Notes: generated from the letters alone by a model not told the origin. A DNA stretch of 55,555 nucleotides from Gnetum montanum (GCA_015680685.1 MNCI01011084.1:640431-695985), one strand, 5' to 3'; numbered from the stretch's first letter, positions 21,455 through 33,530 are shown. Program-made: numbers and translations.

Positions 21455-24290
21455 GTTGTTATGACAACAATTGCTACTAACCATGATGATGTGCAGGTTG
21501 AACTTACTATAGGTGTGCTAGGCTTGAAGGAGAAATTTCACAATGTGCTTAAGGGGAAATTAGATGAATTAAAAATGATGAGAAATGTACAAAATTAGAT
21601 TGATTTCATTCTAGGTGCTAACATTCCAAATGAGAGAGCTTACCAAATGGAAAAAACATAGGACTAAATTGCAAAGGTAAGTAGAGATGCAAGTGGCTTC
21701 ATGAAGAAATCCATTTTACCTTGTATAATTTTAGCAGTGCTTGTGCCAAAAAAGGACAATAATGAATGGAGAATGTAAATTAATTCTAGGCTAGCGAAGA
21801 GGATAACAGTAAGGTACATGTTTCTTATTTCAAGGATGGATCGTATCCTTGATGTCCTTACCTATGCAGAGATTTTTAGCAAAATTTATTTGAAGAATGA
21901 ATACCATCAAATCAGAATTAGCTCAAGACACCAAATGAATTGTTTGAGTGGTTGGTTATGCCATTCAGGTTCACGAACACACCTATTACATTCATGAGGT
22001 TGATTCATGATGTATTGAAGGACTTAATTGGTAAGTGTTGTATTTTTTTAATGATATTTTGGTGTATAGCTCTAATGAGGGAGAGCACTTGGATCACTTG
22101 AGAAGGGTGTATCTTAATTTGGAGGCACAACTAGTGATCAATACAAAGAAAAGTCATTTCTTTAAGAGGGAAATCACATATTTGGGACATGTGGTTTCTA
22201 AAAAGCAAATTCAAATGAAAGCTAACAAGGTAATAATGATTAGGGATTGGCCAACTCATTAGAATGTTGGGGAGGTAAGATCACTCCTTAGTTTAGCATG
22301 TTTTTATAGATGGTTCATAAAAACTTTTAGTGGTATTTTATGACCTATGCTTTCTTTGTTGAAGAAAAATAAAGAATTTATGTGGGATAATGCAATCTAA
22401 GGGAGCTTTGACTTATTGAAAGCAAAGATGACCAGTGAATTGGTGCTTGCAATTCTAGATTTTTAGAAGCTTGTTTAGCTGGAGGTGGATCCAAGTGGAC
22501 TTACCATTGGTGGGGTACTTTCACAAGGTATGCCTAAAAAAGGTGAACTAGTTAAGGAAAAAATAGTGTATATGAGAAGTAGTTTTACACTACTATTTAA
22601 GCAATTAAGAATTGGAAGCATTACTTATAGCCTAAAAAGTTCACTTTGATGATGGACCACAAAGCACTTCAATTTATAAACTCACAAAAGTAGTTGAGTC
22701 CAAAGAACATGAAGTGGATTGCATAGTTACAAGAGTTCAAATTTGTGTTAAAGCATAAAAGTGGAAAATCCAATGTGGTGGCTGATGCATTATCTAGTAT
22801 GCATGTTGTTAATTTCAACATACCTCATGTGGAAGGTATCAGTGATTTTGCTTCTTTTTATGAGCATGATGATAATTTTGGGTAGGTTTGGAGGATCCTT
22901 AAAGAGTCATTAATGAGTAGGATAGACTAGTTGAGGAACTATGATATTTAAGATGAACTGCTATTTAACAATGCAAAGTTACATTTCCTAATTATGATAA
23001 AAAAATGAATTTGTTTGAAAAGCATTGTAGTGGCATGGCAATCACATGAGAAAGGATAAAACATTGACAATTTTGGGTAGGCACTATTTTTGGCCTAGTA
23101 TGGAAAAATAAGTTTCAAAATTTGTAAAGGAGTGCTTGAAATGTCAAGATCTCAAAGGAGGTAAAGGTATGAATGGACACTATATGCCTTTCTCAATTCC
23201 CAAAGGTCCATGGGAAAGTATATCCATGGATTTTATAAGTGGTATTTCAAAGACCAAGAGTGAGAATGATGTAATTTTTGTTGTTGTAGATAAGTTCTCC
23301 AAGATGGCACATTTTATTTCATGCAAGAAGGTGAGTGATTCTTCTCAATTCCAATTTTTTTTTCTAGCATGTTGTGAAGTTGCATGGTATTCCTTTGAAT
23401 ATTGTTAATGATAGAGACTCCAAGTTCACAACTCACTTTTGGAAGTCCCTTTGGAAAATTCTAGGGATAAATTTGAATTTTTATAGTGCATATCATCTAT
23501 AGTCTGATGGCCAAATGGAGGTGGCAAATAAATCCTTGTTAAACATATTAAGATATTTATGTGATGCATAATCAAACAGGTGGGAAAATTTGTTGTGTCA
23601 TGCTAAGTTTTAGTACAATAATACTTTTCATGTTACTATTGGTAAAAGAAAATTTGAGGTGAACTATGGATTTTATCCAAATATGGTGGACACTTTGAAG
23701 AGCTTTGATAGTAAAGCTCACCTTAGTGCTAATTTTGTGTAAGAGATTAGGGATTTCCATGCATAAGTAAAATCCAATCTTAAGAAGAAGGCTAAAGAGA
23801 GAGTCCTCAAGAGGAATGAGAATAAATAGAAGCCTAATTTTACTATTCATGACTTGGTTTTGATGCATTTGAATAACTAGTTGAAAGGTGTTAAATTCTC
23901 CAAATTGAAAGTCAAGAAGATGGGACCTTTTAAAACCAAGTCTAAAATTAATGATATTTCTTTTGAGATTAATTTATCAAATGATGTTGGTATGTCTTTT
24001 GTATTTAATATTTTAGAACTTGTGCACTATTATGGTCCAACTAATGAGAAGACCTCACAAGGTAGCATCAATGAGTTGAAGAGGGCTATTGATCAATCCA
24101 AGCCTTTAATGGAGAGGAAGGCAATGGTACTCAAGTGGAGAAAAGCTTCTATCACTTAGGAAGTCAAGAGGCATGAATATTTAATCCATTGGAAGGATCA
24201 ATTTGCTGATGATGTTGTATGAGTCCATGAGACCAAATTTCATAAGTGGGGGATCAATTCAACGCCTACTCCGTTATTCACTTGAGCTCA
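21455..24290 (+). pseudogene. Element C pol relic: chromovirus RT, RNase H, integrase and chromodomain
   Basis: A Ty3/gypsy pol unlike A, B, D and F. It starts in the protease-RT linker (VLGLKEKFHNVL, IDFILGANIP at 21520-21630). RT follows at 21720-22360 with VPKKDN, EYHQIRI and a catalytic box reading FFNDIL at 22044-22058, the first Asp changed to Asn. RNase H is at about 22470-22800 (LEVDPSG, MDHKAL, VVADALSS). Integrase is at 22990-23700: a zinc region, the core SMDFISGISK with VVDKFSKMAHF in 23136-23408, and SDGQMEVAN near 23500 with the third Glu kept. At about 24160-24240 HEYLIHWKDQFADD, then a stop and VHETKF, resembles a chromodomain. The 5' part (gag, protease, 5' LTR) is missing at the junction with LTR B. 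Confidence 0.85.
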
Positions 24291-24305
24291 CTTTTTGAAG
24301 GGTGG

Positions 24306-25250
24306 TAGAGTTGGTGTAGGGATACCTCTTCCAATTCCATTTTTTCCTTTCCTACATTTGTGTTTGTAGGTTTAACGGTTGGAGAAGATGTCTTGGAGGC
24401 TAGAATATGTCTTGGTAGAGATAGGAAGCCAATAGAAGATTCTTTGGATGTAGAGGAGGCATTTTGCTAAATTTTCAGTCTTCTTGAAGAAGATGTCTTG
24501 CTCAACATATCTCCTATCATGAGAAGACATCTTGTCCAAGACGTCTACTACCAAGAGGATATGTCTTGTCTCAAAGGGAGGTGTCTTCCCAGAACATAAG
24601 AAATCTTCTATAAAAGCTAGTTTTAATAAGAGACATCTTCTAGTAACCAAAGACAACCTATATGGCCAAGGAAACTTTTAAAAATTCCTATCCCAATTTT
24701 GAAAATAGTTGGAATGTGATGGAAAAGGATGGAAACAATTAGGGAGAAGGTTAGAAGACTTAGGAAACATCTGAAGAGCCTCAAATGGAGTTAAGGAAAG
24801 GTTTCTAGGTTTCTTATCTTCTAGTTTGACATAAATATTATTGTATTTACCATTGTTGTAGACCATGAGTAAGAGAGCTTTTAAGAGTGAATATTTGAAT
24901 AAAAGAGAGTAGATAAGCACATTGAGTAAATGCAATTAGTGATTACAAATCCAAGATCAACTTGTGAGGTATTGTTCTTTGTGTTCTATTCACTTGTATC
25001 TTACGTTTGAGTTAAGATCTCAATCTCAAGTTATGGGAGAGATTCTATATTGGTTGTATCTTGCATTAAGAATAGCCAGTGTATGGTTGTATAACTTAAT
25101 GCACTGCAATATTGTGCGAGTGTAACAAGTTTTGGATGTTTGTGGGTTTTGAGAGCCTTGTTCTAATCTTCTAATAAATAAAATTAAAGATAGTTATTTT
25201 TCTTATTTTCTAGAAAAAAATTTTATCTTTACATAATATCTAGATTTGGT
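24306..25250 (+). repeat. Probable 3' LTR of element C
   Basis: A purine-rich GAAGGGTGGTAGAG precedes TGGTGTAGGG directly after the chromodomain. It contains a run of RATGTCTTG-type repeats (24385-24590), a TATA box TATAAAAG at 24609 and an AATAAATAAA signal at about 25180. No partner LTR is in the window, so the right end (about 25250) is a guess. Confidence 0.6.
24609..24616 (+). promoter_or_regulatory. TATA box of LTR C
   Basis: TATAAAAG, about 300 bp from the LTR start and downstream of the U3 repeat cluster. Confidence 0.55.
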
Positions 25251-25457
25251 ATGTGAAGATGATTAATTAGTGGAGTGAACTTGCTCCAATAGTGCAAAAA
25301 GTGGTATAGTAGACCCAAAGAACATGAGATAAATAAATGTGCTAATTTCTCTAGGATTAGTCAATCATGATTTTAAGTAAATAAATTATGGATTTATTAG
25401 TATACTAAGCTTAACCATTAGACAAGGAATAATAGAAAGATGAAAATAACTAGATAA
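25251..25457. other. AT-rich spacer, nothing recognised
   Basis: No ORF, motif or match to the neighbouring elements was seen. Confidence 0.5.
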
Positions 25458-27555
25458 TTTGATATTAGAATCATCACTCAGAGGATCACAAACTTGTAGG
25501 AGTTGGTGCAAAGAAAGATTGGATCAAAGAAGGTTAATGACCTAACAATAACATTATCGATCTTTAAATTCTCTATCTCTATTTTGATTTTTAAATTTAT
25601 GTAGTTGAATAAAATATTTGAGGTACGTCTATTCTTGAAATTTGAGCTCTAAATTCTTTGAAAATGCCATCATGAATAGCATCACAAGGTGAGACTTAAT
25701 TGTGGTATTACATCAGGGGTTGATCATGAGTCATGTTGATTGACCATTGGTCATGGTCCTATAAATAAGTTAAAAGAAATATGATATGCCAACCAAGAGC
25801 CGTGGTTGTTGAATACGAGTTGTGATCAAGTCTTGAAGGTAGAAAATGAGTGCACCACTAGTTGTAGTTAAGCTTAAACAATAAATTGATGTCTCTTGGG
25901 GCATCTTCTCTTTTAAATGTATACCATGAATGAACTACAATTTATGGTCTATAAAATATCAGCCCATGAGATAACCATGAATTGTGTTTTACTTAGTTTT
26001 CTAGAATATGCTCACCATGAGTTGTGGTAAGGTTGTTGTTCTATAAGTTTAGTGGAAACTGGTGTAAATGATAAATTTTAACTTCAATCTAGGGACAACA
26101 AAAAAATCCAATATAACAAACAATCTTTAAAATACATTTAGGCCTTCTATGCATTTTTAGAGGCTTTTATTATTTCTTAAGAATAAAAAACTTTATCATA
26201 TCTACTAAATCCATCAATCATGTTGAAACCCTTGAAGTACATTCAAATTGAGAAATTTGAAGGAAGCAAACTTTGCATAGCCCTGCATGCATAAATAGAT
26301 GGATTTTTTAGACTTCTAAAATGTCAAAATAATCAATATAGAATTGCATTTTATATCATAATATTATTTTCTTCAAACAAAATAATTGATCATTCAAGCT
26401 GAGAAAACATTGTAAGATTGGAAGCAAACATGAGAGAATGAGAGCTACTTGAGAGAATGCAAGCAAATTGAGAGAATGAGAGTAAATATTGAGAGCAACG
26501 TCCTTGAGCTTCTACTTTTGAGATATAGTGGAAGAATAAGAGAAGGCTTGAGAAGAGCTCATGAAGCTTTAAAAATTAGAAACATGCATATAGAATATTG
26601 AGCAAGAAAGCAAAACAATTAGCGTGGTAAAACCTATATTGAATTACACACCCTTACAAAAATGCTACATTATTTATAGATAACATAATTTCTATTTTCA
26701 TTACTTCACACAAAAAATGGAGATGAGAGCTCACTCTTATAAGAGAAAGAGCAATGGCCTCATCAATGGGAGAAAATTCCACTTACAATGTGCTCCATGG
26801 ATAAGCATAACTAACTTTAACATGGATCATAAAACCACTCAACCACTAATAACTAATAATTTCAATTACTCCTATGTGGCTCCAACACTTTTTCAATCAT
26901 TATTTTGTGAATTAAGATACTTCCCTAGGACTCTTTCCACAACTTGTCACATCTTGCCACATGGCATTATGAGAGTACATGAAATAACCTAATGTTTATG
27001 CATCTTAGCACATGTGCACATATAAATCAAACATAGGACTAGACACAATGGATACTATACATCCTAACCAATATGACATGTGTTATGACTTCAAGACTTC
27101 TAACAAGGAAACATGACCACTTGGACCAATGATTGTATTATGAGTTGTGGTCCTAAACCTATGCTTCTTAACTACTTTGTGACTTAACACACTCCTTGAC
27201 ACATCTTGTCAGATGACATTATGAGAGTACATGAAAATAATATAATGTTTGTGCATCTTAGCATATTTGCATATATAAATCAAACATAGGACTAGACACA
27301 ATGGATACTATACATCCTAAGCCATATGACATGGGTTATAACTTCAAGACTTCTAGAAAAGAAACATGACCACTTGATTCAATGACTATATCATGAGTTG
27401 TGGTCCTAAACCTATGCTTTTTAGCTACTTTTTATGGCGTATGAGCCTATTAAAATTTTCAAATATTTGGCATTGAATACTTGATAACTTGACCTAGGAG
27501 AATAAGTGAAAAAGTTGAAAATAAAATTTGGTTATTTCAAAAACTTGATAATCCA
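25458..27555 (-). repeat. Left copy of a ~2 kb direct repeat (possible LTR)
   Basis: It aligns in order with 29118-31553, for example AATTTGAGCTCTA at 25638 and 29273, CTTGAAGTACATTCAAATTG at 26231 and 30448, and GAGAGTACATGAAA at about 26970 and 31223. It is non-coding, with several degenerate CCATGAGTCATGG-like motifs and GAGAGAATGAGAG runs. It also has its own 253 bp tandem duplication. Minus orientation is inferred only from the primer-like site near the right copy. Confidence 0.7.
26940..27440. repeat. Tandem duplication, two ~253 bp units, in the left repeat only
   Basis: The block with ACATAGGACTAGACACAATG occurs at 27031 and 27284, and GAGAGTACATGAAA, TGAGTTGTGGTCCTAAACC and other stretches are repeated at the same offset. 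The right copy (31190-31420) has a single unit. Confidence 0.9.
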
Positions 27556-29117
27556 TCCTTCAATGGAAAAATTTTGCTTAAGTGAATGCTCTTATTCTTG
27601 ACTTTGGTGGTATGTCTTCATCTTATATCTTCTTAATTATCTTCATTACCTTCTTCTTTTGTGGCTAAGACTAGAAAATTTCAGTTTTTTGAAACTTTGA
27701 ATTCTTGAGACTTGAGGCTAAAAATTCTTGGCTTGAAGTATTCTTGGATTGATTCTTCTTGAGGCTAGAAAAATTTAACTTAATGTCTCTTATTCTTTAG
27801 GCTTCTTAAGAACTTGATTTCTGAAAATTATTTAGTAATTTTAATGCTTGAGGCTTATTAAACTTATTTTCTTTCTTTTTCTAATTTCGTAAGGCTTAAA
27901 TTTTCAATGTTAAGCTTGAATAGTTTTCGAGGCTCTTAGTTGCTTCTCCTTGCCTTTTAATTTTAATTTTTTTTTATAAAGTTATGTGGTTTTTCTTGAG
28001 TTATAATGGGTCTTTTGGACCTTTGGCCATTTTGTTCCATCTTCTATGTCTTTTAGGCATCTTTAACTACATTATCATCTTGAAACATCTATGGGCTTCT
28101 TCATCTTAACTTTTCTTGAGCCATTCATGCATCTTGGGTTATAATAAAAACACAACATTACGCCTTTTCATGAATCATTATTATCACTTAAGCTACAACA
28201 TTACCTCTTAGGTCAAATCATAATGCATCTATGAGCTACAAAAATCAAGACCTTTTTGGGCCATAACATCTTACCATGTAGGGTTGCGAAAATGAGAGAA
28301 GTTGGGACCTCTTGGACCATTACGTGCTACTTAGGGCTTTCACAACATTTAGAAATTTGAAACTCTTACAACATTTGAGTATATGACTTATAATTTAAAA
28401 AGCCAAAATTTAGGATATTGACTTTTGATTTTGTGTCTTTTCAAATTACAAGTACCTATTAGGGTAGAGCTTCATTAGGATGCTAATAGTCCGTATTTGG
28501 CAAATGATTATATGGCTTTTTTAATATAACCTTTCCTTTTAGGGTAGTCCCTCATATGGGTTTTCTATTTTCCTTTGGCTTTTTTTTACATTGATAGCAA
28601 ATTACACTTGTTACAAAAATCTTACAAGAATGATAATTCCAAAACTAAGAGAAATGATGATATGTCCTCTAGAAATTCATTTCAAGGGCTAAAACATAGG
28701 GCATCAAAGGATGTGATACAAGTGTCATTACTTGTGTCTTACATCAAAAATAATGAAATTAAAGAACTTTAAATACCACAACAATTTTAGTCTCAAAAAA
28801 TGTTCAAAAAAATATATGTTCCTCCTTTAAACTGAAATGCCTCATTAGATCAAACATCAATGTCTCTTTTAAATAAATAGCATATTATATATTTCATTAA
28901 TGATTCCAATATTGATAAAGTGTCTCATGAAATTAAACATATATGCATTACTTGATACTTAAAAAATATCTTTCACAAACAACACACTTCACTAAAATGT
29001 ATATTTAAACTTTAATAATGCTTCATGAAATATATGGTCTCATCTTTAAGCCTCTTCTAAAAAACATTTCATATATTCCTAAAATAGTTTTACCTTCTTT
29101 ATAAAAATCATAAATAT
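27556..29117. other. Non-coding core between the two long repeats
   Basis: No protein domain is seen in any frame. The plus strand is pyrimidine-rich at 27600-28060 with a drifting CTTGAGGCT-type repeat. The piece 28575-28772 is open but low in complexity and resembles nothing I know. If the repeats are LTRs, this is the body of a non-autonomous element. Confidence 0.5.
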
Positions 29118-29130
29118 TCTGATACTACTA
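29117..29130 (-). other. Primer-site-like sequence next to the right repeat
   Basis: On the minus strand TAGTAGTATCAGAA resembles the initiator tRNA-Met site TGGTATCAGA. A weaker version lies at 25458-25470 by the left copy. It is short and could be chance. Confidence 0.35.
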
Positions 29131-31553
29131 TCAAAGTTTACACAGCAGAAGATTAGATCAAATGAGGTTGATGTCCTAACCATAACATCATCAATCTTCA
29201 AATTCTCTATTTCTAATCCAATTTTAAAATATATATAGTAAAATAAGACCTTTGAGCTAATCCTACCCATGAAATTTGAGCTCTAGATCATGAAAAGGCA
29301 ATCATAAATGGTGCCATGAGTTGATACATGGTCATGCTATCATAGCATGAGATGACCACAAGTCATGGTGCTTGACTAAATGTTGTGACTAGATTGTGGT
29401 AAGGTTGTGGAGTTTCTCCAAGAGTTTTGATCCTAAAACTAAGCCAAAACAAATATAATATGCCAACGACATGTCCACAATGAGTTTTGGTTGCTAAATA
29501 TAAGTTGTGATTAGCTTGTAGAGACATACCATGAGTGCATCACCAATTGTGATTAAGCTTAAATAATTAATCAAGGCTTTCTAAAACATCTTCTTCTTTT
29601 AAATGTAAACCATGAGTCATGGTCTACAAAAATTTAGACTATGAGGTAGCCATAAGTCATGGTGAGGTCATGGTTATAAGGTTTAGTGAAAAAAAACTAC
29701 AAATGATAAATTTCGACTTTAATCTATATACAACAACAATATCCAATCTAACAAAAAATCATAAAAATACATTTTAGGAATTCTAAGAATTCTTTTAAAG
29801 GCTTTGATTAAAGATAAATTTTGACATCCCATCCCTAGATGTCATGGCAAACATCAAAATATAGGATATATTAGACATTATGCGTACGAAGAAAATATAC
29901 CAAATGCAAAATATATGTGATATTCAACATTATGTATAAAGGAAATAATAGGGAAAATGTAGAAAGTAAAAGAAAACAATGCTTTATTGATATGGAATAG
30001 TGTATCAAAATTGTGCTTTGAGAATGTTCCTTGGGGTTTTCTTCCTTTGGCATCTATCCCTTAGAGGCAATCCAACACTACCACCATGGTTAGGCCTATA
30101 ACCTGACCAGAAGGGATGGCCAATCCACTTCCTGCCTCACTTCACCTGACTTGCCATGACTTGCCTATATTGATTGTGTCCATGTTGGCACAACCTCTAA
30201 CTCCGAGTATAAATGCCTTAGTCAAACCCCCAAAGGTTACCTTAGGAGACACGTCTGTTATTACAAGATGCCCTTTCAAGTCTTAATCACAACTACCCTT
30301 TCAAGTCTTGTTAATATATCAATAACACTTATTATGAAGAGACAACATCTTCATTAGGTAGCAACATCATTTGGGAATGGGAATGTGACATAAATAATAA
30401 AATACTTTATAAAATTTACTAAATCCATTAATCATATTAAAATCCTTGAAGTACATTCAAATTGAAAAATTTGGAAGAAGTAAATTTTTCATAGCCCTAC
30501 ACACATAAATAGATGGTATGTCCATACCTCTCAAACATCAAAATAATAATTATAGGTTTTTTTTTTACATCATAATATTTTTTTCTTCAAATAAAATCAC
30601 TAATCTTTCAAACTGAGAAAACTATGAGATTAAGAGAAAATGTGAGAGAATGAGAGTAAAAATTGAAAGAATGAGAGCTAATTGAGAGAATGTAAGCTAA
30701 TTGAGAGAACATTAATAAAACATATTAGAAGAAAATTCCTTAACCAAATTGGACTACCATTAAAGAGCTTCTACTTATGATATCTATTGCAATAATGTGA
30801 GGGGATTTCAGAAGAGCTCATGGAGCTCTAAAAATTATTAGTATATGAATAGAATATTAAACCAGAAAGAAAACCAATAGCTTGGTGAAATCCATATTGA
30901 ATTAAAAACAATTATAAAAAGGCTACATTAGTTCTAACTAACACAATTTCTACATTCATCAATTCAACACAAACAATGGAGATTAGAGCTCACTCTTATA
31001 GGAGTGAGCGAAATGATCTCATCAATGGAGCAAATGTCACTCATATAGTGCTCAATGAATGAGCACAACTAACTTCAACATGGATCATAAATATCACCTA
31101 ACCACTAACAACTAATAATTTCCATTACTTGTATGTGATTCCATTACTTTTGTGACCCTTCATGCACTTAAGGCACTTACCTAGTATTCTTTCCATAACT
31201 TCACATCTTGGAATAAGACATTATGAGAGTACATGAAAATAACATAAATTTTGTGCACCTTAGCTCATGTGTATACATAAATCAAACATAGAGCTAGACA
31301 CCATGACTACTATATATCCTAACCAATATGCCATGGGTTATGACTTCAAGACTTCTAACTATTAATATGAAGACTTGGACCAATGACTATATCATGATCT
31401 TTGGTCTTAAATATATGCATTTTTGGTTGTTTTTCATGGCTTATGAGCTTATTACAAATTTTCAAATAATTTTCTTTATAGCCTTAACAACTTGACCTCG
31501 GAGAACAAGTAAAAATGTTAAAAAAAAATATGGCCATTGTAAAATTTTGATAA
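29118..31553 (-). repeat. Right copy of the ~2 kb direct repeat, carrying an insertion
   Basis: It is homologous to 25458-27555 once the 571 bp insertion at 29820-30390 is removed. The right edge lies in or next to a truncated Tat-like integrase. An odd palindrome ACCATGAGTCATGGT is at about 29608. No coding function. Confidence 0.7.
29820..30390 (-). mobile_element. Solo LTR, 571 bp, with 5 bp target duplication TAAAT
   Basis: The insertion is absent from the left repeat copy. It is flanked by TAAAT at 29815-29819 and 30391-30395. Read on the minus strand it starts TGTCACATTCCCATTCCC and its other end is an imperfect inverse. It also has TTTATACT near 30209 as a possible TATA and an AATAAAGC poly(A) signal near 29985, both in LTR order. 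No internal coding part, so it is a solo LTR made by recombination. Confidence 0.82.
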
Positions 31554-32415
31554 GAATTTGACAATTTCTTTATTTTCGAGCTACAATCCACTATCAGTAA
31601 TGATATGGACGGGAATATCAAATCAAGCAATCATGTGATCTAGAAGGATATAACAGATGTATTTATATGTGGAATATTTTAAAGCAATAACTTCAAACCA
31701 CTTTGTAAAATATTTATGGTAGTTAGGATGAAGTGGTGAACAATTGATGAGGTTGGATTGATGGAACCTATAAGGTCTAGCCCCATTTTTGGAAAGGCCA
31801 TATGATTTGTGATGTCTGAAGCCCTTGAGATGGAACATAGATGAGAGGAGCATGAAACTAACAAATATCATAGATTTTAATGATTATGTATGGGTCCCTA
31901 AAAATAGTAGGCTACTAGTAACCTAGAGAAATGATGTAAGTTATAAGAGGGTAAGATCCCATGTGACCACCACACACACTAGCATGTACTTGTTTTAAAA
32001 TCCTTTAAGTGTTGTAATGACTTAAGCAACATAGAAGAACACCTAAGGCCAAGATACAACATAGCATACAAAGATTAACAATGCAATCGTACTTGAAATA
32101 TTTATGAAGAATATTCTTTTAAAATAAGAAAAGATGTCTGGAAATTTCTCCTATTTGAAATATTAGATGATATTCCAATATTATTCATCTTCTTCTAGAT
32201 TAACAAAGCTAATTCATTGAACATTGATAAGCATGATTGATCTATCTTGATTGGAATGGTATAAGTAGTCTTTAAGAAAGATAGGATCCACCAAGAGTGC
32301 AAAGGTTACCAAAGAGTCCACAAGCATATTTTTACAATGGTTGAAATGAGTTAAGAAAAATTCACTAAACTATAAGATAAGTTTTTTGGCTAGGTCCAAG
32401 TAGAATTAAATATGG
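31545..32415 (-). pseudogene. Tat-like RNase H end and integrase relic
   Basis: Reading leftwards: an RNase H end near 32380-32300 (NMLVDSLVTFAL, matching the usual N..ADALATLA), then a linker, then the zinc domain at about 31990-31850 (HASVCGGHMG, PTIFRD, then a C..C pair). At 31820-31680 the core reads WPFQKWGLDLIGSINP with a TKWFEVIALK block; the second Asp is in IITDSG near 31590. The frame ends near 31545 at the border of the right long repeat. The 'PWPF..WG.D.IG.I.P' wording is typical of the Tat clade as I know it, and differs from A, B, D and F. Several stops. Confidence 0.78.
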
Positions 32416-32580
32416 TTAGTTTTGCAAGAATACTTATTATTGATTTGTCAAATTACAAATTAAGAGCACCCCCGACTAATAGTCGTCTCACATTTCGTTG
32501 GATGACTAGAAATAAATTCCCAAATAAAATTGTCATATTCAACCATTCTGTTTGGGTAATGAAAACCAAATTTATATGTT
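32416..32580. other. Unassigned short spacer
   Basis: It lies between the Tat-like relic and the LTR of element F. A weak plus-strand ORF (32412-32660) crosses the LTR border and is not credible. Confidence 0.4.
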
Positions 32581-33509
32581 TGATATATCAGTTATTTACT
32601 ATCATGAGTGATAAAACCTTTTATGTAAATGGATGTGATATCGTATCTACGATATCGTAGCCCTATTTACGTCATTGTAGATACAATGTAGTGGATCTTG
32701 TTCTCCACTATAAATACCAACCCACCATCATGTCAAATGAACAATCTTTCTCCAACACTTAGCTGAATTCTTGCAATTTTTTTTATGATTTTACACTTAG
32801 CAATAGAGTGAATGCCCACAATGTTGTATTAAATAGTTGTACAAAATCTTTGTTTGAGTAAATTATTCTTGGGTATAGTTCATGATGAGAAATAAAGATT
32901 GAGATTATTTTTCACCATTGTAGCATTCTACCTAATTTACTTTACTTTTACTTCATTTTTACTTTACTTAGTTTAACTTTACCTTTCAGCATGCTTACTT
33001 TACTTAAGTCATTCATAATTTCAAAGTACTTTTTTCTATGTCTTTAGTAAGGTGATATAAGTATGAATGGTTTCAACATGTAGTGTAATTATTTGGTAAC
33101 CTAGTAGTGAGTTCACTTTATTCACTCAATAGTGGATTCACTCAGTAATCCCAATGATAGTTACATAAGCTATTGATGTGTCCAGCAAGCCAAGAATGGA
33201 TACTTATTGTCATAGACTAGCCTAGATTTACATTTCTATCATAATTAGACTTATATTTAATTTATCTTAATTTTCATTATGTTGGATTTTAGAATAATTA
33301 AAGTCAAACAACATCAACCTATCATACATCTCACTAAGAGTTAAACCATACAACTTAAACTTCATTAACTCAAAGTGAAAAGATAACAATCATGAACTAA
33401 ACCTCAACTACTAGTAAATCTACATTGGCCATCCACATATTACAATCAAGTAACATGTGAATACTCATGACTTGTATGTTGGAGTGTTGGAATACCTAAC
33501 CACTTATCA
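32581..33509 (+). repeat. 5' LTR of element F (about 929 bp)
   Basis: The right end CTTATCA lies next to the primer site. The left end TGATA at 32581 is chosen because it pairs with the right end and puts TATA (32709) 128 bp in, as in B and D. AATAAA is at 32891. U5 has the TTGGTAACCTAGTAG motif at 33092 and CAGTAATCCCAATG at 33142. The left border is uncertain because no 3' LTR is present. Confidence 0.65.
32709..32716 (+). promoter_or_regulatory. TATA box of LTR F
   Basis: TATAAATA, with AATAAA 180 bp further on (32891), the same spacing as in LTR A. Confidence 0.65.
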
Positions 33510-33510
33510 T

Positions 33511-33530
33511 TAGCACCATTACCGAGGATG
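33511..33530 (+). other. Primer binding site of element F (tRNA-Asp-like)
   Basis: TAGCACCATTACCGAGGATG lines up without gaps with the tRNA-Asp type site TGGCGCCGTTGCCGGGGATC; nearly all mismatches are G to A. Confidence 0.78.

Noticed and set aside
23572-23868. Minus-strand 98-residue ORF
   Set aside because: It lies opposite the integrase C-terminal part of element C; no family resemblance.
25240-25262. TTGGTATGTGAAGATG as a tRNA-Met primer site after LTR C
   Set aside because: Only the first seven bases fit, and a primer site is not expected after a 3' LTR.
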